From Cognatundibacterium squillarum (GTDB taxonomy: Bacteria; Pseudomonadota; Gammaproteobacteria; Burkholderiales; Burkholderiaceae_D), in assembly GCF_014652435.1 (NCBI RefSeq), contig NZ_BMYU01000002.1:372001-436000 (forward strand): 64,000 nucleotides of DNA, read 5' to 3'. The notes below the pieces were generated by a model. The model made no database searches. It saw nothing but the letters and a program-made list of their open reading frames with translations, and was not told the origin of the DNA. A program made the position numbers and the translations under genes. Positions 35,308 to 42,597 of this stretch are shown here, piece by piece (positions within the stretch are counted from its first letter, which is position 1; each line of letters starts with the position of its first letter).

Positions 35308-35643
35308 TCAGTTGGAAGGCAAAAACGGAGTGACTTTCTTTTGCAGCAATGCCACCAGCTCAGGCTGCATATAGTTGTAGTCGTCCGGGATGCCGAGACA
35401 AATCACACGTTTGCCGTGCAGATGGCGCTGAAACTTTTGCGACAGTTTGCGCTTATGGACATTCTCCATCACAAAGATCACCGTAGCCCACGCAATCTGC
35501 TCCGGCGCCAGCGGTACTTCGGCATCCGCACCGATACCGGCAGAATCGGTTTCCACACCGGGCCAGCTGGCGAACACCTGCTCTGCCGTCGGGCTGCGAA
35601 GTTTATTATGGGTACAGATAAACAGTGCGCGCATTATTTTCAT
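35308..35643 (-). CDS. Low-molecular-weight protein tyrosine phosphatase-like protein
   Basis: A 111-residue compact phosphatase-like protein. The P-loop CTHNKLRS fits C-x5-R-S near the N-terminus, and the early SPTAEQVFA helix is typical of the small group sometimes called predicted phosphotyrosine phosphatases, shorter than classical Wzb (about 145). The usual C-terminal DP acid motif is replaced by IPDDYNYM, which can supply the general acid. Substrate unknown. It is 8 bp upstream of the DUF4349 gene on the same strand, so the three genes down to 33825 form an operon. The region to 35847 is divergent from nasT and must hold both promoters. Confidence 0.82.
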   Translation of the reverse strand: MKIMRALFICTHNKLRSPTAEQVFASWPGVETDSAGIGADAEVPLAPEQIAWATVIFVMENVHKRKLSQKFQRHLHGKRVICLGIPDDYNYMQPELVALLQKKVTPFLPSN

Positions 35644-35847
35644 CGTCAGTCTGACCTTGCATTACAGACATGCAAATTTCATCATAAAGACAAGACTGTA
35701 GCAGTCTGCGTGCGCAGTTTGCAATTTCGTTACAGAAATTTTCATGACGGATAAACCGGTATTTCCAAATGACGCCTCGCTGACGCTGTACCCGACTGGT
35801 CTGTTTCTTGCATCCTCAGACTACATCTCGTTTACTCTGGGTGAAAA

Positions 35848-36495
35848 ATGGCGAAGTCCGGGACGGCCAATGCCGAAGCATTGCGTATTGTGGTGGTGAA
35901 TGCTGCCGGTACGCTGTCATCGGAAGATACTGAAGCGGACGCAGCACAAAAGCGGCGTTCCGCCACTTTGCGTATCGGCTTGCTGCAAGCCGGTTACGAC
36001 ATCATTGCCTCTCTGCCCGGCGATATGTTTCTGATCGACCGTATCCGCCAGCTGGAGCCGGATATGATAATTATTGATGCCGAATCTGATGCACGCGACG
36101 TACTGGAGCATCTGGTGATCATGTCGCAGCAGGCACCGCGTCCTATCGTTTTATTCACCGATGATGAAGACCCCGGCCATATGCGCAGTGCGCTGGAGGC
36201 GGGTGTTTCGGCGTATGTGGTCGCCGGTCTGCAGAGTGAACGCATCAAACCGGTGCTGGAAGTAGCGATGGCGCGCTTTCAGGTTGATCAGCAGGTCAGA
36301 AACGAGCTGGCAGAAACCCGCACCCGCCTTGCAGAGCGCAAATACATAGAAAAGGCCAAGGGTTTTTTAATGCAGCGCTTTTCTTTCTCGGAAGAAGAGG
36401 CGTATCAGCGCCTGCGCAAACAAGCAATGGAAAAAAACCTGCGTATCGGTGATCTGGCAAAACGCATTCTTGATGCCGCCGACCTGATAGGCTGA
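35848..36495 (+). CDS. nasT: Nitrate-responsive ANTAR antiterminator NasT
   Basis: A 215-residue regulator. The N-terminal half is a receiver-like domain (RIVVVNAAGTL, then PDMIIIDAESD with the position of the phospho-acceptor Asp kept, and FTDDEDPG). A coiled coil (about 145-160) leads to the C-terminal ANTAR domain, IEKAKGFLMQRFSFSEEEAYQRLRK, whose A-K-G-x-L-M and A-Y-x-x-L-R residues bind RNA. NasT-type proteins bind paired hexanucleotide-loop hairpins in leaders and prevent termination. Precisely such a leader lies 120 bp downstream, before the nitrate transporter operon. The usual partner sensor NasS is not encoded next to it. Start at 35848 follows GGGTGAAAA, a modest ribosome site. Confidence 0.92.
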   Translation: MAKSGTANAEALRIVVVNAAGTLSSEDTEADAAQKRRSATLRIGLLQAGYDIIASLPGDMFLIDRIRQLEPDMIIIDAESDARDVLEHLVIMSQQAPRPIVLFTDDEDPGHMRSALEAGVSAYVVAGLQSERIKPVLEVAMARFQVDQQVRNELAETRTRLAERKYIEKAKGFLMQRFSFSEEEAYQRLRKQAMEKNLRIGDLAKRILDAADLIG

Positions 36496-36499
36496 TCTT

Positions 36500-36540
36500 T
36501 TTTGGTGCGGCGCACCAAAATATTGCTCATTTTTTGAGCA
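36500..36540 (+). terminator. Two tandem hairpins after nasT
   Basis: TTTTGGTGC and GCACCAAAA form a 9-bp stem with a three-base loop (36500-36520), and TGCTCA/TGAGCA with a T-rich loop follows (36524-36540). They begin 5 bp after the nasT stop and probably terminate it, though no long T tract follows either hairpin. GCACCAAAATATTGC within it is also a weak NtrC-like element. Confidence 0.5.
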
Positions 36541-36589
36541 GAACAGAAAACCAGTCGGGATTTTTGGTCAAAAAACAGGTGATTCCGGC

Positions 36590-36605
36590 TGGCACACTGT
36601 TTGCA
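36590..36605 (+). promoter_or_regulatory. Sigma-54 promoter of the nitrate assimilation operon
   Basis: TGGCAC-ACTGT-TTGCA matches the -24/-12 consensus (TGGCAC-N5-TTGCA) at every position. The start of transcription would be about 12 bases after the GC, near 36616, directly at the first hairpin of the ANTAR leader. Sigma-54 implies an NtrC-type activator, hence control by general nitrogen status. Confidence 0.8.
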
Positions 36606-36616
36606 TAACAGTGTTT

Positions 36617-36665
36617 GCACCAAAGAAGGTGCGCCCTGTGAACCGGCTAACGGCGGCTGTTCACA
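36617..36665 (+). promoter_or_regulatory. ANTAR-target two-hairpin leader (NasT-binding RNA)
   Basis: Hairpin 1: GCACC and GGTGC enclose the hexaloop AAAGAA (36622-36627). Hairpin 2: TGTGAA, a bulged C, then CGGCT pair with GGCTG and TTCACA using two G-U pairs, enclosing the hexaloop AACGGC (36649-36654). Both loops have A at position 1 and G at position 4, the features defined for ANTAR-bound leaders. A terminator follows 7 bases later, as antitermination requires. Confidence 0.8.
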
Positions 36666-36671
36666 TCAGAC

Positions 36672-36724
36672 AAAGGTGTCTCTTCATTCTGCATTGCGGA
36701 ATGAACAGACGCCTTTTTGCTTTT
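36672..36724 (+). terminator. Leader terminator (attenuator) before the nitrate transporter operon
   Basis: AAAGGTGTCT pairs with AGACGCCTTT (one G-T pair) and an inner TTCATTC/GAATGAA stem stacks on it, then TTTTTGCTTTT follows. It would stop transcription 28 bp before the nasF start unless NasT stabilises the preceding hairpins. Confidence 0.85.
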
Positions 36725-36751
36725 CTGAATCTTAATCACGAAGGAGCTGCG

Positions 36752-38032
36752 ATGAGTGAAGTCAATCTGAAGTCCGCGTCTGAAACCGACACACTGTCAC
36801 AGACCTGCGATCTGCCACGCCGGAAATGGATACAAGGAGCGAGTGCAATGCTGGGAGCAGGATTACTGGGGCAAACCCCGCAGGTCTGGGCGGCGGGCAG
36901 CGATAAGCCGGAAAAAGAAGAAGTCCGGGTTGGCTTTATTCCGCTGACCGATTGCGCATCGGTTGTCATGGCATCCGTGCTTGGGTTTGACAAAAAATAC
37001 GGCATCAAAATTATCCCGACCAAGGAATCGTCCTGGGCCAGCGTGCGCGACAAACTCGTCAATGGCGAACTGGATGCAGCCCATGTTTTGTATGGTTTGA
37101 TTTACGGTGTACAGCAAGGCATAGGCGGCCAGAAAAAGGATATGAATGTCCTCATGACACTGAACCATAACGGTCAGGCCATTACTTTGTCGAAAGCACT
37201 GGCGGATAAGGGTGCAGTGAATGGTGCGGGACTGGCAAAACTGATGCAGACCGAAAAGCGCGAATACACCTTTGCCCAGACTTTTCCTACCGGCACCCAT
37301 GCGATGTGGCTGTATTTCTGGCTTGCGCAACATGGCATTCATCCGCTGAAAGACGCCAAAGTCATTACCGTGCCGCCGCCGCAAATGGTAGCCAATATGC
37401 GGGTTGGCAATATGGATGGTTTCTGCGTGGGTGAACCGTGGAATCATCGTGCAATTGTGGACCGCATCGGCATTACTGCTGCCACCACTCAGGAAATCTG
37501 GAAAGACCATCCGGAAAAAGTGCTGGGCACCACAGCCGAATTCAGTAATAAGTATCCGAACACCGCGCGTGCGCTGATCGCAGCTGTGCTGGAAGCGAGC
37601 CGCTGGATTGACGCTTCGCTGTCGAATAAAAACAAAATGGCGGAAGTCATCGCCGATAAAGCCTACGTCAATACCTCGGTTGATGTAATTAACCAGCGCA
37701 TTCTGGGCCGTTACCAGAACGGTTTAGGAAAAACCTGGGACGATCCTGATCACATGAAATTCTTCAATGACGGCGCGGTGAACTTCCCTTATCTGTCGGA
37801 CGGCATGTGGTTTATGACCCAGCACAAACGCTGGGGCTTGCTGAAAGCTGATCCGGATTATCTGGCGGTAGCGAAAGCCGTTAACCGGATCGACCTGTAC
37901 AAAGACGGCGCTGCAAAAGCCGGTGTCAGTGTGCCGAAAGAGTTAATGCGCAGCAGCAAGCTGGCGGATGGTACGGTCTGGGATGGCAAAAATCCGGCGG
38001 CCTATGCAGCTGGTTTCAAGATCAAGGCCTGA
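36752..38032 (+). CDS. nasF: ABC nitrate transporter substrate-binding protein (NrtA/CmpA family)
   Basis: A 426-residue exported binding protein with a twin-arginine signal (LPRRKWIQGASAMLGAG, cut near QVWAAGS). The mature part starts with VRVGFIPLTDCASVVMA, then FDKKYGIKI and the CmpA/NrtA segments GTHAMWLYFWLAQHGIHP and VGEPWNHRAI typical of nitrate or nitrite binders. It would capture nitrate in the periplasm for the permease and ATPase genes that follow. The start at 36752 has AAGGAG 6 bases upstream; the frame is open further back into the leader terminator, which cannot be coding. Expression depends on sigma-54 and probably NasT antitermination. Confidence 0.92.
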   Translation: MSEVNLKSASETDTLSQTCDLPRRKWIQGASAMLGAGLLGQTPQVWAAGSDKPEKEEVRVGFIPLTDCASVVMASVLGFDKKYGIKIIPTKESSWASVRDKLVNGELDAAHVLYGLIYGVQQGIGGQKKDMNVLMTLNHNGQAITLSKALADKGAVNGAGLAKLMQTEKREYTFAQTFPTGTHAMWLYFWLAQHGIHPLKDAKVITVPPPQMVANMRVGNMDGFCVGEPWNHRAIVDRIGITAATTQEIWKDHPEKVLGTTAEFSNKYPNTARALIAAVLEASRWIDASLSNKNKMAEVIADKAYVNTSVDVINQRILGRYQNGLGKTWDDPDHMKFFNDGAVNFPYLSDGMWFMTQHKRWGLLKADPDYLAVAKAVNRIDLYKDGAAKAGVSVPKELMRSSKLADGTVWDGKNPAAYAAGFKIKA

Positions 38033-38042
38033 GGACATCATC

Positions 38043-38930
38043 ATGAATAAATCCTTACCCGCCAGTATCAGCGATAAACCCGCTGCCTTGCCGCGCTCGC
38101 CACAGTCTTCAAGCGTGCAGCGTTTTTTTCAGCAATGGTGGCAGGCATTTTCTGTGCGCCGCTTACTGTTACAACTGATACCGGCCATGGCTGGCCTTGC
38201 TCTGCTGGTTTTAATCTGGCAAATCATTTCGTTTAAAAACAGCAGCATTCCGAGCCCGGAGCAAACCTGGACAGAAGCACGCATTGTATTCAGCGATCCG
38301 TTTTATCAGCATGGCCCGAATGATCAGGGCATAGGCTGGAATATTCTGGCATCGCTGAAACGGGTTGCGCTGGGCTTTGGCTTAGCGGCGCTGGTCGGCA
38401 TTCCGCTCGGCTTTCTCAGCGGTCGTTCTGCCTTCGCTCACCGCATGCTGCAACCGCTGATCAGTCTGCTGAAACCGGTATCGCCGCTGGCCTGGCTGCC
38501 GATTGGTTTACTGATTTTCAAATCTGCCAATCCGGCCGCGATCTGGTCCATTTTTATCTGTTCTATCTGGCCGCTGATTATTAATACCGCCACCGGTGTT
38601 CAGCGGGTACCGCAGGATTATCTGAATGTGGCACGGGTACTGAATCTGAGCGAGTGGAAAATTCTGACCAAAATTCTGATTCCCGCAGTATTACCGCATC
38701 TGCTGACCGGCGTGCGGCTGGCAATCGGTACAGCATGGCTGGTGATTGTGGCAGCTGAAATGCTGACCGGCGGTGTCGGTATCGGTTTCTGGGTCTGGGA
38801 TGAATGGAACAATCTGAACGTGCCCCATATCCTGATTGCGATTTTTGTGATTGGTATCGTGGGATTGATGCTGGAGCAGGCACTGGTTGCACTGGCGAAA
38901 ATGGTGACTTACGAGGATACAGGAGCCTGA
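38043..38930 (+). CDS. nasE: ABC nitrate transporter permease (NrtB family)
   Basis: A 295-residue inner-membrane permease. After a polar N-terminus of about 45 residues come six hydrophobic segments. The binding-protein-dependent transport signature is in the loop EWKILTKILIPAVLPHLLTGVRLAIGTAWLVIVAAEM, referenced here by its EAA-like core (positions about 205-240). The conserved LKPVSPLAWLPIGLL and the final WDEWNNLNVPHI are those of nitrate/taurine-type permeases, closest to NrtB. It starts 10 bp after the binding-protein gene and ends 1 bp before the ATPase gene. The frame is open 25 codons upstream, but an ATG at 38043 with GAGGACATC fits the family length. Confidence 0.9.
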   Translation: MNKSLPASISDKPAALPRSPQSSSVQRFFQQWWQAFSVRRLLLQLIPAMAGLALLVLIWQIISFKNSSIPSPEQTWTEARIVFSDPFYQHGPNDQGIGWNILASLKRVALGFGLAALVGIPLGFLSGRSAFAHRMLQPLISLLKPVSPLAWLPIGLLIFKSANPAAIWSIFICSIWPLIINTATGVQRVPQDYLNVARVLNLSEWKILTKILIPAVLPHLLTGVRLAIGTAWLVIVAAEMLTGGVGIGFWVWDEWNNLNVPHILIAIFVIGIVGLMLEQALVALAKMVTYEDTGA

Positions 38931-38931
38931 C

Positions 38932-39759
38932 ATGTCTGAACTGAACCTTACGGCGCACGATAAAAAGTATATTGAGATTCAGCAAGTGAACATGGTGTTT
39001 CACAGTAAGGGCAAAGCCTTTCATGCGCTGAAAGACATCAATCTGCAAATCCGTCGCGGTGAATTTATTTCGCTGATCGGCCACTCCGGTTGCGGCAAAT
39101 CCACCTTACTGAACCTGATCGCCGGTCTGACGACACCAAGCGAAGGTAATGTGCTGTGTGCGCAGCGCGAAGTGCGCGGGCCAGGCCCGGAACGTGCTGT
39201 CGTGTTTCAGAATCATTCCCTGTTACCGTGGCTGACCTGCTTTGAAAATGTGTATCTCGGCGTGGAGCGCGTATTTTCGCGTAAAGAGTCTGCCCACAAA
39301 CTGCGCGACCGCACTGAAGCCGCTCTGGCACTGGTGGGCTTATCACATGCAGCGAAAAAACGTCCGAATGAAATTTCCGGTGGTATGAAACAAAGGGTAG
39401 GAATTGCCCGTGCGCTGGCTATGCAGCCTCAGGTTTTACTGATGGATGAACCTTTCGGTGCACTGGATGCGCTGACCCGTGCGCATTTGCAGGATGAATT
39501 ACTGAAAATCGTGGCACAAACACAGTCCACCGTAGTGATGGTGACCCACGATGTGGATGAAGCGGTATTGCTGTCTGACCGTATCGTTATGCTGACCAAC
39601 GGCCCTGCCGCCACCATTGGTGAAGTGCTGGAAGTACCGCTCGCCCATCCGCGCGACCGGGTTGCACTGGCGCAGGACAGTGAATATCAGCGCTACCGCA
39701 GTGCCGTGCTGGAGTTTCTGTATCACCGTCAGCAGCATCCTTCCGAACACGCCGCCTGA
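38932..39759 (+). CDS. nasD: ABC nitrate transporter ATP-binding protein (NrtD family)
   Basis: A 275-residue ATPase for nitrate import. It has Walker A (GHSGCGKST), the Q-loop (VVFQNHSLLPWLTC), the signature ISGGMKQRVGIARAL, Walker B (VLLMDEPFGALDALTR) and the switch His (VMVTHDVDEA). NHSLLPWLT after the Q-loop is typical of the nitrate/sulfonate group. Its start lies 1 bp after the permease stop; nirB begins 16 bp after its end. There is no C-terminal binding domain such as NrtC carries, so it belongs to the NrtD type. Naming of nasF/E/D varies between species; the role does not. Confidence 0.92.
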   Translation: MSELNLTAHDKKYIEIQQVNMVFHSKGKAFHALKDINLQIRRGEFISLIGHSGCGKSTLLNLIAGLTTPSEGNVLCAQREVRGPGPERAVVFQNHSLLPWLTCFENVYLGVERVFSRKESAHKLRDRTEAALALVGLSHAAKKRPNEISGGMKQRVGIARALAMQPQVLLMDEPFGALDALTRAHLQDELLKIVAQTQSTVVMVTHDVDEAVLLSDRIVMLTNGPAATIGEVLEVPLAHPRDRVALAQDSEYQRYRSAVLEFLYHRQQHPSEHAA

Positions 39760-39775
39760 ACACAGGAGAATTGCG

Positions 39776-42218
39776 ATGAAAAAATTACGTCTGGTACTGG
39801 TCGGCAATGGCATGGCCGGTGTGCGTACCATCGAAGAAGTGCTGAAGCTTGCTCCGGATTTATACGAAATCACGGTATTCGGCAGCGAGCCCTGGCCGAA
39901 CTACAACCGCATTCTGCTATCTCCGGTACTGGCGGGTGAACAAACCCTGCAGGATATCGTGCTGAATGACTGGGACTGGTACAAAAGTAATGGCATTACC
40001 CTGCGTACCGGCACCACCATCACAAAAATCGATCGCCACCGGCGCGAAGTAATTGCTGATGATGGCAGCGTCACACCGTATGACAGGCTGATTCTGGCGA
40101 CTGATTCTGGCGACTGGTTCTACGCCATTTATGCTGCCGGTGCCGGGTCGCGAATTACAAGGCGTGATCGCTTACCGCGATATTGCGGATACTGAGGCGA
40201 TGATACAGGCGGCGCAGCAATACAAACATGCGGTAGTGATCGGTGGCGGTTTGCTTGGACTGGAAGCAGCGAATGGCCTGCGCCAGCGCGGTATGGAAGT
40301 CAGCGTGGTGCATTTGCCGGGCTGGCTGATGGAAAGACAGCTGGACCCGGTTGCTGCCGGTTTACTGCAGCAGTCACTGGAGCAAAAAGGCTTACAGTTT
40401 TTACTCGGCAAAAACACTGCTGCGCTGCTCGGCAACACTGAAGGTCGCGTGCGTGCAGTGCGTTTCAGTGACGATACCGAAGTCGCCGCTGATCTGGTTG
40501 TGATGGCGGTTGGCATACGTCCGAATACTGCTCTGGCGGAATCGGCCGGCCTGCATTGCCAGCGCGGCATCGTGGTGAATGACACCATGCAAACCTATGA
40601 TCCGCGTATTTACGCCGTCGGCGAATGCGTTAATCACCGTGGCACCGCCTATGGTCTGGTTGCGCCACTGTTCGATATGGCGAAAGTCTGTGCCAATCAT
40701 CTGGCGGAATTCGGTATCGGCCGTTACCAGGGTTCGGTGACCTCAACCAAACTGAAAGTCACCGGCATTGATCTGTTTTCTGCCGGCGATTTCATGGGTG
40801 GAGAAGGCAAGGAAGAAATTGTCCTGTCCGATCCTAACGGCGGTATTTACAAAAAACTGGTACTTCAGGATAACAAACTGATCGGCGCCTGCCTGTACGG
40901 TGATACAGCAGACGGTGCATGGTATTTCCGACTGTTACGCGAAGCAAAAGATATCAGCAGCATCCGTGATCAGCTGATGTTCGGCGAAAGCAGTATCGGC
41001 GACACCGGGCACGAGGGACATTCGCTGGCCGCAGCCATGCCGGATACAGCGGAAGTCTGCGGCTGTAACGGGGTTTGCAAAGGCACTATCGTCAAAGCGA
41101 TACGGGAAAAGGGTTTGTTCACGATTGAGGATGTGCGCAAACATACCAAAGCATCGGCTTCCTGCGGTTCCTGTACCGGACTGGTGGAACAAATTATTGT
41201 CAGTACTGCCGGTGGCGATTATTCGGCCAGTCCGCGTAAAAAAGCCATGTGCGGCTGTACCGACCTGACGCATGCCCAAGTCAGAACTGCGATCCGCGAC
41301 CTGCATTTACTGACGATTCCGGCGGTACAAAAACAATTGCAATGGCGCAGCGCAGACGGTTGCACAAGTTGCCGTCCGGCACTGAATTACTATCTGATAT
41401 CCACCTGGCCGCAGGAAGCGAAAGATGATCCGCAATCGCGCATGATCAATGAGCGTTCGCATGCCAATATCCAGAAAGACGGCACTTACTCGGTGATTCC
41501 GCGTATGTGGGGTGGCGAAACCAGTGCGGCAGACTTACGCCGCATCGCCGATGTGGTCGAAAAATATCAGATTCCTACCGTCAAAGTAACAGGCGGTCAG
41601 CGTATTGATTTACTCGGTGTGAAAAAAGCCGATTTGCCGGCGGTTTGGGCCGATCTGGGCATGCCTTCCGGCCTGGCCTACGCCAAGGGGCTGCGTACCG
41701 TCAAAACCTGCGTAGGCAGCGAATGGTGCCGTTTCGGCACGCAGGACTCGACGTCGATGGGTAAGCAGCTGGAACGCGCACTGGCGCGCATGTATGCACC
41801 CCATAAGGTCAAACTGGCGGTATCCGGTTGCCCGCGCAATTGTGCCGAAGCCGGCATCAAAGATGTGGGCGTCATCGGCGTGGATTCCGGCTGGGAAATT
41901 TATGTCGCGGGCAATGGCGGTATCAAAACCGAAGTCGCGCAATTTCTGGTGAAGGTAAAAACCGCTGAAGAAGTAATGGAATACACCGGCGCTTTCCTGC
42001 AGTTATACCGGCTGGAAGGCTGGTATCTGGAGCGCACTGTGCATTATGTCAGCCGGGTCGGGCTGGACTATGTGAAATCCGTCATTCTGCAGGATGCGGA
42101 AAAACGCCGCGCACTGTATGAAGAATTACTGTTTGCACTGAGTGGTGAAGCTGATCCGTGGCATCAGCCACAGGCCGCGCAAGTCGATACCCGTCAGTTC
42201 GCAACGCTGAGCGTTTGA
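39776..42218 (+). pseudogene. nirB: Nitrite reductase large subunit NirB, frameshifted
   Basis: The two parts of one NADH-dependent siroheme nitrite reductase lie in different frames. Part 1 (39776 to about 40100) has the FAD start RLVLVGNGMAGVRTIEE and reaches YDRLILAT. Part 2 (frame of 40131-42218) has the NAD loop VVIGGGLLGLEAANGL, two BFD-type [2Fe-2S] segments (CGCNGVCKGTIV, SCGSCTGLVE), and the 4Fe-4S/siroheme cysteines (TCVGSEWCRFG, SGCPRNCAEAG). A 13-bp tandem duplication at 40088-40113 shifts the frame. Removing one unit gives YDRLILATGSTPFMLPVPGRELQ, a perfect NirB sequence of 809 residues in total. AGGAGAATTGCG before 39776 is the ribosome site. The part-2 frame alone would lack its FAD domain. 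Confidence 0.88.
40088..40113 (+). repeat. 13-bp tandem duplication disrupting nirB
   Basis: CTGATTCTGGCGA occurs twice in direct contact (40088-40100 and 40101-40113). Thirteen is not a multiple of three, so the frame shifts. Exact deletion of one unit restores a conserved NirB segment. Replication slippage is the likely cause and could reverse. Confidence 0.92.
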
Positions 42219-42234
42219 AAGAAAGGAAAATCAC

Positions 42235-42573
42235 ATGTCTGCATGGAAACCTGTTTGTCTGGTCAGCGATATTCCGCGTCAGGGCGCACGCATACTGCAA
42301 CGTCAGGGCTTGCCGGATGTCGCTATTTTCCGTACCGGCGAGAATCAGATTTTTGCACTGGTTGATCGTTGCCCGCATAAAGGCGGTCCCTTGTCGCAGG
42401 GCATGCTGATCGGTGACAAAGTGGCCTGCCCTTTGCATAACTGGCATATCGATCTGGCTACCGGTGAAGCCGTAGCGCCGGATCAGGGTTGCGCCGCCCG
42501 CTTTCAGATCCGGCTGGAACATGAGCAAGTGTTGCTGGATGAAACGGAATTGCAGTGTCTCGGAAAAATCTGA
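42235..42573 (+). CDS. nirD: Nitrite reductase small subunit NirD, Rieske type
   Basis: A 112-residue partner of NirB. The Rieske ligands are intact: CPHKGGPL and CPLHNWH supply the Cys-x-His and Cys-x2-His pairs, so it should hold a [2Fe-2S] cluster, unlike E. coli NirD, which has lost them. This form is common in assimilatory enzymes. It begins 16 bp after the nirB stop with AAGGAAAATCAC as ribosome site and is followed 24 bp later by nasA. The reading frame is undamaged, so the lesion in nirB has either arisen recently or does not abolish selection on the rest of the operon. Confidence 0.92.
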   Translation: MSAWKPVCLVSDIPRQGARILQRQGLPDVAIFRTGENQIFALVDRCPHKGGPLSQGMLIGDKVACPLHNWHIDLATGEAVAPDQGCAARFQIRLEHEQVLLDETELQCLGKI

Positions 42574-42597
42574 TCTGAACACACGGAGACCTGCACA

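Noticed and set aside
36500-36526. NtrC activator site
   Set aside because: NtrC sites read GCACC-N5-GGTGC. Here the perfect repeat has the half-sites in the opposite order, and the only correct-order match (GCACC-N5-ATTGC) is weak. Not called as a site.
36594-36614. Inverted repeat ACACTGTT/AACAGTGT as a first leader hairpin of the nas operon
   Set aside because: It overlaps the sigma-54 -24/-12 elements and ends before the predicted transcription start, so it is not in the RNA. The two hexaloop hairpins that follow fit the ANTAR model without it.
40131-42218. Separate functional gene for the 3' part of nirB
   Set aside because: The frame starts within a conserved NirB segment, lacks an FAD domain and has no ribosome site before its ATG. 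The 13-bp duplication explains it as a broken nirB.
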